From NCBI RefSeq assembly GCF_004342605.1, contig NZ_SLZL01000001.1:432480-496479 (forward strand): a stretch of 64,000 bases of DNA, given 5' to 3'. This document shows positions 8,066 through 17,121 of the stretch, piece by piece (position 1 is the first letter of the stretch; each line of letters opens with the position of its first letter). The translations under genes were made by a program, and so were the position numbers. The notes under the pieces were generated by a model. The model did no database searches. It saw nothing but the letters and a program-made list of their open reading frames with translations, and was not told where the DNA came from. This stretch comes from Caulobacter sp. BK020. GTDB lineage: Bacteria; Pseudomonadota; Alphaproteobacteria; Caulobacterales; Caulobacteraceae.

Positions 8066-8995
8066 CTAACTGAACAGGATCGATGACAGCCGCTTGCGGC
8101 CGGCCTTGGCCACTTCCGACGCGTAGCCGGCGGCCTCGAAGACGGTCAGCAGCTGCTTGCGGGCCGCCTCGTCGTTCCAGGCACGGTCGCGTTCGATGAT
8201 GGTCAGAAGATGGTCGGACGCGGCCTGGAGACGGCCGGCGCCGGCCAGGGCCTTGGCCAGCTCGAAGCGGGCCTCGTGGTCGTCGGCGTCGGCGGCCAGG
8301 CGCCTTTCGAACGGCGCGGTCTCGGACGGGGCGTCCTGCGCCAGGGCCAGGGCGGCGCGGACGCTTTCCAGGTCCGGATCCTTGGCGTCGGCCGGGGCCG
8401 TGGCCGCCACCTCGCGGGCGCCCTCCAGGTCGCCGCCGGCCAGGTAGCAGCGGGCCAGGCCGCCGATGGCCTTCAGGTTGGCCGGATCCCTCTGCAGAAC
8501 CTGGGCGAAGGCCTGGGCCGCGCCGCCCAGGTCGCCGAGATCCAGCGACTCCTTGGCCATAGCCAGCAGGGCGTCGACGTCGCTCTCGGCCGGCGGCCCG
8601 GCCAGGCGGTCGATGAACGCCTTGACCTGGCTCTCGGGCAGGGCGCCCTGGAAGCCGTCGACCGGCTGGCCGTTGACGAAGGCGTAGACGGTGGGGATCG
8701 ACTGCACGCGCAGCTGGCCCGAATAGCCGGGGTTCTTGTCGACGTCGATCTTGACCAGCTTGACCGCCCCGCCGGCCGCGTTGACCGCCTTTTCCAGGGC
8801 CGGGGTCAGCTGGCGGCACGGACCGCACCAAGTGGCCCAGAAGTCGACGATCACCGGCTGGGTCTTCGACGCCTCGATCACGTCGGCCATGAAGCTGGCG
8901 TCCGTGCCGTCCTTGATGTGCGGACTCTTGGCGCCCCCTTGCCCATTGGGAGCGCCGGCTTGGATGGGAGCGGGGGTGTCGCCGATCAGGGCCAT
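8066..8995 (-). CDS. cnoX: Thioredoxin-TPR co-chaperone (CnoX/YbbN type)
   Basis: A 309-residue two-domain protein. A thioredoxin fold (about residues 30-140) has the active-site motif WCGPC with cysteines at 57 and 60. A C-terminal TPR-like region (about 150-309) follows. This is the architecture of CnoX/YbbN, a holdase that protects substrates from oxidation and hands them to GroEL. The intact CGPC suggests true redox activity, as in the Caulobacter protein; E. coli YbbN has SQHC. It is upstream of the LON-domain gene and probably co-transcribed. The symbol is by family resemblance. Confidence 0.88.
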   Translation of the reverse strand: MALIGDTPAPIQAGAPNGQGGAKSPHIKDGTDASFMADVIEASKTQPVIVDFWATWCGPCRQLTPALEKAVNAAGGAVKLVKIDVDKNPGYSGQLRVQSIPTVYAFVNGQPVDGFQGALPESQVKAFIDRLAGPPAESDVDALLAMAKESLDLGDLGGAAQAFAQVLQRDPANLKAIGGLARCYLAGGDLEGAREVAATAPADAKDPDLESVRAALALAQDAPSETAPFERRLAADADDHEARFELAKALAGAGRLQAASDHLLTIIERDRAWNDEAARKQLLTVFEAAGYASEVAKAGRKRLSSILFS

Positions 8996-9124
8996 GGGGT
9001 CTCTCTAATACGCGGGTCTTGAACGCACGGGGCGCCGAATGGATCGGCGGGGGCGGGACGCGGGCGTCCCCTCTCGGCGGCCAAGATGGTCCCTCGGGGC
9101 GCGGTTCGCAATCGGTCGATCGGC

Positions 9125-9643
9125 TTAATGAACCACCGTCATCGCCGCGAAATCGACGATCATCGGCGTGATCCCCAGCGCCGCCAGGAACCGGCGCAAG
9201 CCGTTCTGCGAAACCGCCGTGGTGGCGTCGTTGGCCAATGGGTGGAAGTTGACCGGATCGGCCTTGGCCAGGGCCGCGTCGAGCACGAAGCGCACGCGAC
9301 GCTCGACATCGTTGATCAGGCCGAAGGCGGTGACCGAGCCCGGCGTGACGCCCAGGGTCTCCTGCATCAGCTCCGCGCTGCCGAACGACAGCCGGGCCGA
9401 GCCGATCACCGTGTGCAGGCGCTTGAGGTCGATCGCCGTCTCGCCCAGGGCCGAGATCAGCCACAGCTGGCCCTTGGCGTCCTTGAGGAACAGGTTCTTG
9501 GTGTGGCCCCCGGGCAGGGCCGCCTTGATCTCCAGCCCCTCCTCCACGCGGAACACCGGCGGATGGTCGAGGGTGGAATGGGCGACGCCGTGGGCGTCGA
9601 GAAAGGCGAACAGGTCGGCCCGGCTCTTCATCGAGGTGGTCAT
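9125..9643 (-). CDS. YbaK/ProX-type aminoacyl-tRNA deacylase
   Basis: A 172-residue protein of the prolyl-tRNA editing domain family. [10 protein letters not shown] and the segment [11 protein letters not shown] (conserved Lys that clears mischarged Ala-tRNA-Pro) are visible, as is [10 protein letters not shown], typical of ProX/PrdX. It would hydrolyse mischarged tRNA in trans. I chose the ATG giving [11 protein letters not shown]; an upstream in-frame ATG adds a glycine-rich stretch without family match, and MKSRADL (start 9631) is also possible. It is transcribed leftward, divergent from the DUF6065 gene. Confidence 0.85.
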   Translation of the reverse strand: MTTSMKSRADLFAFLDAHGVAHSTLDHPPVFRVEEGLEIKAALPGGHTKNLFLKDAKGQLWLISALGETAIDLKRLHTVIGSARLSFGSAELMQETLGVTPGSVTAFGLINDVERRVRFVLDAALAKADPVNFHPLANDATTAVSQNGLRRFLAALGITPMIVDFAAMTVVH

Positions 9644-9713
9644 GAGGGACTTCCTAGCCGAGCCCCCGCCCGCTAGACCAGACGCAAGACAGCCAGGGAA
9701 GAAGAGAGCCGGC

Positions 9714-10457
9714 ATGGAACTGGAGTGCTACCCCACCGAGGCCCGCCCGCCGGAGATCGTGCCGGGCCGACCGCAACGGGCCTGGATGGACCATTTCGCC
9801 GACCGCCATCCCTATCGCTGCCTGCCCCTGACCATGGCCAACACCACCGGCTGGGAGATCCTGTGCCCGGTCGGCTTCACGGCGACCTGGGACGGCGGGG
9901 CGCACCAGAACTGCATCACCTTCCGCGCCGACCACCCGCATCCGGGCTTCGACGACTTCGTCAAGTCGCACTTCTCGCGCGGCACCATCACCTTCCACAC
10001 CGGCTACCTGTTCCGCACCCCGCCCGGCTGGTCGATCTGGACCATGGGCCCGCCCAACCATGTCAAGGACGGCGTCCAGCCGCTGGCGGGGCTGGTCGAG
10101 ACCGACTGGCTGCCGTTCCCCTTCACGATGAACTGGATCTTCACCCGCCCGGGCACGGTGCGCTTCGAGAAGGGCGAGCCGTTCTGCTTCTTCATGATGA
10201 TCCAGGACAAGCCGCTGGAGCAGGTGCAGCCGGTGATCCGGTCGATGAACTCCAACCCCGACCTGCGCGGCCAGTACGACGCCTGGGCCGCCAAGCGCGG
10301 CGAGTTCAACGCCCGGATCTTCAAGCGCGAGCCGGAGGCGATGAAGGAGGCTTGGCAGCGCTTCTACTTCAAGGGCGAGTTCCCCGAGGAGATCGAGGCC
10401 CCGGCCCCCGCGGCCCACGTCAACAAGCGGCGGCTCAAGGCGCCGAAGGTCGGGTAG
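9714..10457 (+). CDS. DUF6065 family protein
   Basis: A 247-residue soluble protein without signal peptide. It shows the recognisable pattern of DUF6065: [16 protein letters not shown] (about residues 38-53), [15 protein letters not shown], then [13 protein letters not shown] and [12 protein letters not shown]. Aromatic residues are unusually abundant. No catalytic motif is known to me for this family, so the function is unknown. The start ATG has a GAAGAG ribosome site 6 nt upstream. The next gene begins 3 bp after the stop, suggesting co-transcription. Confidence 0.7.
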   Translation: MELECYPTEARPPEIVPGRPQRAWMDHFADRHPYRCLPLTMANTTGWEILCPVGFTATWDGGAHQNCITFRADHPHPGFDDFVKSHFSRGTITFHTGYLFRTPPGWSIWTMGPPNHVKDGVQPLAGLVETDWLPFPFTMNWIFTRPGTVRFEKGEPFCFFMMIQDKPLEQVQPVIRSMNSNPDLRGQYDAWAAKRGEFNARIFKREPEAMKEAWQRFYFKGEFPEEIEAPAPAAHVNKRRLKAPKVG

Positions 10458-10460
10458 TCG

Positions 10461-10880
10461 ATGAAGAGGCGCGCGCATCGCACGCCGCTGTCGATCTGGA
10501 TCATCGCCGCGATCTGGTCGCTCGGCGCCCTGGCGCCGGCCCTTCGTTGGACGATGAACGCATGGTCGACCGGCGGCGGAGCGGTCGTGGCGCTGCTCGT
10601 CGTGACGCTCGTCTTCGTAATCTATCACGCCGTCGCACTGGTCCGTCTCAGCCGCTGGCCGATCGTGCTGCAAGTCGCGACGATCGCGTGGAGTGTCATC
10701 GGCCGGGCCTTGACCGGAAACTTCGACGTGGGTTCCACCTCCGTCCTTGGCCTTCTCCTGATGTGGGCCCCGTTTGGCGTTTATCTCGCCTGCACCCTGC
10801 CCCACTGGCGCAAGATGAGCTGGGCGCTGTTCGGGCGCCCCTATCGGCCGGCCGAGGATCGGGTCGAGGTCTTTACCTAG
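10461..10880 (+). CDS. Four-helix membrane protein of unknown function
   Basis: A 139-residue protein with a basic N-terminus (MKRRAHR) and four hydrophobic segments at roughly residues 10-30, 40-62, 67-85 and 92-112. A cytoplasmic tail PYRPAEDRVEVF follows. I do not recognise the family. It starts 3 bp after the DUF6065 gene, so the two are likely translated from one mRNA. Nothing in the sequence indicates an enzymatic activity. Confidence 0.6.
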   Translation: MKRRAHRTPLSIWIIAAIWSLGALAPALRWTMNAWSTGGGAVVALLVVTLVFVIYHAVALVRLSRWPIVLQVATIAWSVIGRALTGNFDVGSTSVLGLLLMWAPFGVYLACTLPHWRKMSWALFGRPYRPAEDRVEVFT

Positions 10881-10931
10881 AAAGCCGCCCGGGAGCGCCC
10901 CGGCCTCCGGGCACGACAGCGTCTGCAGAAT

Positions 10932-10979
10932 ACTCTGCTTGACAGAGTTCGCAATCATGGTAACTCTGCATAACAGAGC
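10932..10979 (+). promoter_or_regulatory. Doubled operator with embedded -35 element
   Basis: Two similar palindromic sites, actctgcttgacagagt at 10932-10948 and actctgcataacagagc at 10963-10979, share ctctgc-n-t-n-acagag. Their starts are 31 bp apart, about three helical turns. The first overlaps a perfect TTGACA hexamer (10939-10944). They sit upstream of the membrane protein and winged-helix regulator genes, and are best read as autoregulatory sites for that regulator. No strong -10 was found. Confidence 0.6.
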
Positions 10980-11010
10980 GCTCTGAGCGCGAACTTCAAC
11001 GGAGGGTGCG

Positions 11011-11577
11011 ATGGGCATTTCCAAGAGCGAGGCGGCGTCCGCGCTGGCCGATATCGAGAGCACGGCCGGCCGCGGCCGTCTGCTGAAGGGCTATCAGATC
11101 GGCGGACCGATCCTGATGGCCTGGGGCGCGGTCTGGGCGCTGGGCTATTGCGCCATGGGCCTGCTGGCGCCCGATCGGTGGGGCGTCAGTTGGCTGGTGC
11201 TGGACGCGATCGGCGTCGCGGCGACAATCCTCCTGAGCCGACGGGGCAAGCGAGAGGTCGCGGCGGGGGCCAGGGCCGCGAACGGCTGGAAGACCGCGGC
11301 CGGCGCCTTCGCGATCCTGGCCTTCGTGGCGGCGACCTACGCCGTGTTCCGGCCGACCTCGGTCGAGCCCGCCATCGTCTTTCCGGGCCTGGTCACGGGC
11401 CTGGTCTATGCCGGGGTCGGCGTCGCCTTCGCGCCCCGCTACCTGTGGATCGGCGCGGCGGTGTCCGCCGCCAGCCTGGTGGGCTGGTTCTTCTTCCAGC
11501 CGTGGCTGGCCTTCTGGATGGCGGCGGTCGGCGGCGGCGGGCTGTTCGTCGGCGGCCTGTGGCTGCGGAGGGCGTGA
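11011..11577 (+). CDS. Membrane protein paired with a winged-helix regulator
   Basis: A 188-residue protein. A soluble N-terminal helix (residues 1-28, ISKSEAASALADIE) is followed by about six hydrophobic segments arranged in pairs. The start ATG has a good GGAGG site (11001-11005 region). The gene is co-transcribed with the regulator that begins 2 bp after its stop. Two-gene units of a small multi-spanning protein plus a MarR/ArsR-like winged-helix protein are common in proteobacteria, but their physiological role is generally unknown. Transcription probably starts in the doubled operator upstream. No transporter motif is visible. Confidence 0.65.
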   Translation: MGISKSEAASALADIESTAGRGRLLKGYQIGGPILMAWGAVWALGYCAMGLLAPDRWGVSWLVLDAIGVAATILLSRRGKREVAAGARAANGWKTAAGAFAILAFVAATYAVFRPTSVEPAIVFPGLVTGLVYAGVGVAFAPRYLWIGAAVSAASLVGWFFFQPWLAFWMAAVGGGGLFVGGLWLRRA

Positions 11578-11579
11578 GC

Positions 11580-11882
11580 GTGGCGCAGCTGGACGAACTG
11601 ATCCACCAGCCGCTGCGGCTGAAGATCATGGCCGCGCTGCACGCCGAGCGCGACGCCGAGCCGGTGGAGTTCTCGCGCCTCAAGGCCGTCACCCAGGCCA
11701 CCGACGGCAATCTGGGCAGCCACCTGACCACCCTGGAGAAGGCCGGCTATGTCGAGATCGCCAAGGACTTCGTCGGCAAGAAGCCCCGCACCCGCGTCGC
11801 CCTGACCCCGGTCGGCCGCAAGGCCTTCCGCCGCCACGTCGACTATCTGCGCGCCGTGGTCGAGGGGGTGGACGGGGATTGA
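11580..11882 (+). CDS. Winged-helix transcriptional regulator
   Basis: A 100-residue DNA-binding protein. LIHQPLRLKIMAALHA, the recognition segment TDGNLGSHLTTLEKAGYVEI and the wing KPRTRVALTPVGRKAF are typical of the transcriptional regulator family with a MarR/ArsR-like winged helix (PF13601 type). I chose the GTG at 11580 because a GGAGG at 11567-11571 stands 8 nt upstream; a GTG at 11574 in the same frame would overlap the preceding stop but is too close to that site. It likely represses its own operon through the paired palindromes at 10932-10979. No ligand-binding domain is present. Confidence 0.82.
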   Translation: MAQLDELIHQPLRLKIMAALHAERDAEPVEFSRLKAVTQATDGNLGSHLTTLEKAGYVEIAKDFVGKKPRTRVALTPVGRKAFRRHVDYLRAVVEGVDGD

Positions 11883-11999
11883 TCAATCTTAAATCGGCAC
11901 TATTCAAATTACTATCATCGCTTGCGTGGCGCGAGCGTTGCCTTCACCATCGGAGTCGCAACCATGGGTCGCATCTCGCGTCCCTCAGTGAAAGGCGAA

Positions 12000-12257
12000 A
12001 TGGTCATGGCGCTCAAAATGGCGACGAAAATCAAAATTCTGGCCGGCGTCCTCCTCGCGTCGAGCGTGGCGGCGGGCGTCGCCCTGGCCCTGCCGGCCTA
12101 TTCAGTGGTGACTTACTACTATTCCGACGAGGCGAAGACCGACGAGGTCGGCTCGTCGGTCCTGACCTGCAACGGCAATTACACCTTGGCCGGCCAGCAG
12201 ACCCAGTATGCGACCGTCGAGCGGGAATGGTGCGGCAACACCCAGTGGCCCAACTAG
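12000..12257 (+). CDS. Small secreted cysteine-containing protein (DUF6289-like)
   Basis: An 85-residue precursor with a signal peptide: basic MATKIKI then a hydrophobic core LAGVLLASSVAAGVALALPA, with cleavage probably after the Ala-Leu-Pro-Ala region. The mature part contains VTYYYSDEAKTDEVGSS, a single Cys in LTCNG, and a second in REWCG. This pattern resembles DUF6289, a family of small exported proteins of unknown role. Starts at 12000, 12006 or 12018 are all possible; AAAGG at 11991-11995 supports 12000 or 12006. The gene is followed by a hairpin at 12288-12313. Confidence 0.6.
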   Translation: MVMALKMATKIKILAGVLLASSVAAGVALALPAYSVVTYYYSDEAKTDEVGSSVLTCNGNYTLAGQQTQYATVEREWCGNTQWPN

Positions 12258-12287
12258 ACGGCCAACAGGAATACGTAGCCGTCCTTA

Positions 12288-12313
12288 GGGAGCGTCCGTT
12301 AGGGGGCGCTCCC
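12288..12313 (+). terminator. Hairpin after the small secreted protein gene
   Basis: The arms gggagcg (12288-12294) and cgctccc (12307-12313) pair perfectly around a 12-nt loop. No uridine run follows, so intrinsic termination may be weak. Confidence 0.4.
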
Positions 12314-12393
12314 GAATTTCGCCCGACCTTCGCGGGGCGTACCAAGGCGTCATGACCGGCCCGAGGCGGACCGGCCCTTTCGGGGAAACCATC

Positions 12394-13083
12394 ATGACCA
12401 GCCCAGCCGTCGACCTGACCGTCCACCACCAGCCCGCCGGCGCCTCGGACCGCGTCGCCTACGGCTTCGTCAAGCTGCTGCGCTTCTTCGCCGACACCTT
12501 CTTCGCCAAGCGCTACGGCCACCGGGCCGTGGTCCTGGAGACCGTCGCCGCCGTGCCCGGCATGGTCGGCGCGACGCTGAACCACCTGAAGTGCCTGCGC
12601 CGGATGGAGGACGACCGGGGCTGGATCAAGACCCTGATGGACGAGGCCGAGAACGAGCGGATGCACCTGATGACCTTCATCCAGGTGGCCAGGCCGACGA
12701 TGTTCGAACGCTTCGTGGTCGTGGCCGCCCAGTGGGTGTTCTACCTGTTCTTCTTCGGCCTCTACCTGGTCAGCTCCAGGACCGCCCACCGGGTGGTCGG
12801 CTATTTCGAGGAGGAGGCGGTGATCAGCTACACCCACTACCTGGCCGAGATCGACGAGGGCCGCAGCCCTAACGTCGCCGCCCCGCAAATCGCGCTCGAC
12901 TACTGGAACCTGCCCGCCGGCGCCACCCTGCGCGACGTGGTCGAGGTGGTGCGGGCCGACGAGGCTCACCACCGCGACGTCAACCACGGCTTCGCCAACG
13001 AACTGCGCGGCCTGCCGCACGGCGACATCGCGCCCTGCCCGCCGCACGTGGTGCTGGAGCCGAACTGGAAGACGGCGGCCTGA
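12394..13083 (+). CDS. aox: Alternative oxidase (cyanide-insensitive ubiquinol oxidase)
   Basis: A 229-residue di-iron oxidase. All six metal ligands can be placed: Glu49 in [12 protein letters not shown], Glu88 and His91 in NERMHL, a Glu of the EEEA motif (139-141), and Glu190 with His193 in [11 protein letters not shown]. Two hydrophobic helices (about 52-72 and 106-126) anchor it in the inner membrane. It reduces oxygen with electrons from ubiquinol without pumping protons, and is insensitive to cyanide and nitric oxide. I prefer the ATG at 12394 (GGGGAA upstream) over 12352. The enzyme is mainly mitochondrial, and sporadic in alphaproteobacteria. A strong bidirectional hairpin follows it. 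Confidence 0.93.
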   Translation: MTSPAVDLTVHHQPAGASDRVAYGFVKLLRFFADTFFAKRYGHRAVVLETVAAVPGMVGATLNHLKCLRRMEDDRGWIKTLMDEAENERMHLMTFIQVARPTMFERFVVVAAQWVFYLFFFGLYLVSSRTAHRVVGYFEEEAVISYTHYLAEIDEGRSPNVAAPQIALDYWNLPAGATLRDVVEVVRADEAHHRDVNHGFANELRGLPHGDIAPCPPHVVLEPNWKTAA

Positions 13084-13111
13084 CGCCGCCCGCCAGCTCA
13101 GGCCCTGCGCG

Positions 13112-13140
13112 CGCCCCGAGGGTTCAACCCTCGGGGCGTT
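13112..13140. terminator. Bidirectional terminator between the aox and glmM genes
   Basis: Perfect 13-bp arms cgccccgagggtt (13112-13124) and aaccctcggggcg (13126-13138) are followed by TT. They lie 29 bp after the oxidase stop and upstream of the converging glmM 3' end. Confidence 0.75.
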
Positions 13141-13215
13141 GTGCCGCCTGGGGGCGCTTTCCGAGCACTGAACGCCGCGCGTGATCCCGGTCCTTCGACC
13201 TCGGCGTCGAACGCC

Positions 13216-14562
13216 TCAGACCGCCTTCACCGCCGTGACGATCGACCTGACCACCTTCTTGACCAGGGCCGGGTCGTCGCCCTCGGCCATGATGCGGATC
13301 AGCGGCTCGGTGCCGGACGGGCGGACCACGATGCGGCCCGCGCCGTTCAGCTGGGCCTCGCCGTCGGCGATGGCTTCCTTGACGGTCTTGTGCTCCAGCG
13401 GCTTGCCGCCGGCGAAGCGGACGTTTTCCAGCAGCTGCGGCACGGGCTCGAACTGGCGGCCCAGGGCGCTCATCGGTTGGCCGCTCTCGATCAGCACCGC
13501 CATCACCTGCAGGGCCGCGATCAGTCCGTCGCCGGTGGTCGAGAAGTCCGACAGGATCACGTGGCCCGACTGCTCGCCGCCGATATTGAAGCCGCCCTCG
13601 CGCATGCGGGCCATCACATAGCGGTCGCCGACGCTGGTGCGCTCCAGCTTCAGGCCGTTGTCGGTCATCAGCCGCTCGAGGCCGAGATTGGACATCACGG
13701 TGGCGACCACGCCGCCCGACTTCAGCTTGCCGGCCTTGGCCAGGGCCAGGGCGATGATGGCCATGATCTGGTCACCGTCGACCACCACGCCCTTCTCGTC
13801 GCAGATCACCAGCCGGTCGGCGTCGCCGTCCAGGGCCACGCCGATGTCGGCGCGATACTCGCGCACCATCTTGGCCATGGCTTCGGGGTGGGTCGAGCCG
13901 CACTCGGCGTTGATGTTGGTCCCGTCGGGCGAGACCCCGACCTCGATCACCTCGGCGCCCAGCTCGTACAGCGCCGTGGGCGCGACGCGATAGGCCGCGC
14001 CGTGGGCGCAGTCGATCACCACCCTCAGGCCCGACAGCGACAGGTGGCGCGGGAACGTGGCCTTGACGATCTCGACATAGCGGGCCTGGGCGTCGTCGAT
14101 GCGCTTGACCCGGCCAAGGCCTCGCGGCGGCGCCAGGCCTTCCTGCAGGCCCTCGTCCATCAGGGCCTCGATCTTCAGCTCCTGCTCGTCCGACAGCTTG
14201 TAGCCGTCGGGGCCGAACAGCTTGATGCCGTTGTCGGCGAAGTCGTTGTGGCTGGCGCTGATCATCACGCCCAGGTCGGCGCGCATCGAGCGGGTCATCA
14301 TCGCCACGGCCGGGGTGGGCAGCGGGCCGAACAGGCGCACATCCATGCCGACGCTGGCGAAGCCGGCGACCAGGGCCGGCTCGATCATGTAGCCCGACAG
14401 CCGAGTGTCCTTGCCGATCACCACAAGGTGGCGGCGGTCGTCCTGCGAGCGGAACAGCTTGCCGGCCGCCAGGCCGACCCGCAGGGCGACCTCGGCGGTC
14501 ATCGGATGCTTGTTGGCCTGGCCGCGGATGCCGTCGGTGCCGAAATAGGCGCGCTTGCTCAT
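13216..14562 (-). CDS. glmM: Phosphoglucosamine mutase
   Basis: A 448-residue alpha-D-phosphohexomutase that interconverts glucosamine-6-phosphate and glucosamine-1-phosphate, on the way to UDP-GlcNAc. The N-terminus [10 protein letters not shown], the phosphoserine loop ISASHNDF (Ser104), the metal loop DGDADR and the phosphate-binding [12 protein letters not shown] near the C-terminus are all present. [11 protein letters not shown] was chosen as start; the longer open frame adds a non-conserved leader. Its upstream region is shared with the divergent glmS gene, which makes the preceding pathway intermediate, so the two may be co-regulated. Confidence 0.97.
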   Translation of the reverse strand: MSKRAYFGTDGIRGQANKHPMTAEVALRVGLAAGKLFRSQDDRRHLVVIGKDTRLSGYMIEPALVAGFASVGMDVRLFGPLPTPAVAMMTRSMRADLGVMISASHNDFADNGIKLFGPDGYKLSDEQELKIEALMDEGLQEGLAPPRGLGRVKRIDDAQARYVEIVKATFPRHLSLSGLRVVIDCAHGAAYRVAPTALYELGAEVIEVGVSPDGTNINAECGSTHPEAMAKMVREYRADIGVALDGDADRLVICDEKGVVVDGDQIMAIIALALAKAGKLKSGGVVATVMSNLGLERLMTDNGLKLERTSVGDRYVMARMREGGFNIGGEQSGHVILSDFSTTGDGLIAALQVMAVLIESGQPMSALGRQFEPVPQLLENVRFAGGKPLEHKTVKEAIADGEAQLNGAGRIVVRPSGTEPLIRIMAEGDDPALVKKVVRSIVTAVKAV

Positions 14563-14580
14563 TGGTCTGGTCTCGCCCGG

Positions 14581-14667
14581 GCGTGACGCCGTCACGCTCT
14601 CATTGTTTGGTCCGGATCATTCCGCCGGAATGACCCCAGGGTCTAGATCGGACACCGTAATGATCCG
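14581..14667. promoter_or_regulatory. Palindromes in the glmM-glmS divergent region
   Basis: Three symmetric elements occur in the 215-bp gap. They are gcgtgac-gcc-gtcacgc at 14581-14597, tcattcc-gcc-ggaatga at 14618-14634, and a 9-bp pair cggatcatt (14613-14621) / aatgatccg (14659-14667). They could be operator or leader-hairpin elements; no known regulator is assigned. Confidence 0.4.
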
Positions 14668-14777
14668 AAATGCAGATTTATGAGGGCTGGACCTGCACGA
14701 ATGCTAAAGGCCCAGCGCGAAATAACCGTGTCACAGCCATAGTCCCTGGCACGGCGTTCTACAAAGGATCATGGCCC

Positions 14778-16598
<1,821 letters not shown>

Positions 16599-16714
16599 GC
16601 GCCGGCCGCGCGCCTTCGCGGAAATCGATCACCTCCACAAGGTTGTGATTTGGGCGCGATGCGCGCTGGAGTACTTTGTCGGCGACCAAGGGTCATCGTG
16701 GCGGAGGGCGCACG

Positions 16715-17119
16715 ATGGAGACGCCGAGTCTGACGATCACGATTTCGGGCGGCGCCGACCAGGCGACGATCGAGGGCCTGCAGGAGGCCCTGGGCGGCGA
16801 TCTCCGGCAGGAGACGCGCAAGAGCGGAGAGCTTGTCGACACGATCCGGCTGATCGTCGAGTGGGCTCCGGCCGCCCTGGTGGTTCTCAAGGGCGCCTCG
16901 AGCGTCGTCGAAGGCGCGGACCTGGCCACCAAGATCGTCGATCGCATGCTGGCGTGGACCGACGCGCGCGCCGCTCGGCCTTCCGCGGCAGCCCAGGCGC
17001 CGGCTCCGGTCGTGGCGATCGCCGGTCCGGACGGCAAGACCGCCGTGACGGAAGACAACCGCGACAAGCTCATCGCCCTGCTGATCGAGGAACTGGCGCG
17101 GGCCCGCGCGGGAAACTGA
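16715..17119 (+). CDS. Small EACC1-like protein of a CHAT cassette
   Basis: A 134-residue protein beginning METPSLTITISGG. A beta strand is followed by a helix (ATIEGLQEAL), then a hydrophobic helix WAPAALVVLKGAS and an amphipathic helix to about residue 78. After that comes an Ala/Pro-rich linker and a C-terminal segment AIAGPDGKTAVTEDNRDKLIALLIEEL. The arrangement resembles effector-associated constant component proteins (EACC1) that accompany CHAT and other effectors in conflict systems; this assignment is tentative. The GGAGGGC site upstream fixes the ATG at 16715 rather than 16676. Its stop is 2 bp before the CHAT gene, indicating tight co-expression. Confidence 0.55.
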   Translation: METPSLTITISGGADQATIEGLQEALGGDLRQETRKSGELVDTIRLIVEWAPAALVVLKGASSVVEGADLATKIVDRMLAWTDARAARPSAAAQAPAPVVAIAGPDGKTAVTEDNRDKLIALLIEELARARAGN

Positions 17120-17121
17120 GC

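Noticed and set aside
10939..10967. Complete sigma-70 promoter from the TTGACA in the first operator
   Set aside because: No acceptable -10 hexamer stands 16-18 bp downstream (taactc at best), so only the -35 and the operators are claimed.
14563..14777. glmS ribozyme or riboswitch upstream of glmS
   Set aside because: The region is too short of the ribozyme core features, and such ribozymes are known from Gram-positive bacteria. Only simple palindromes are visible.
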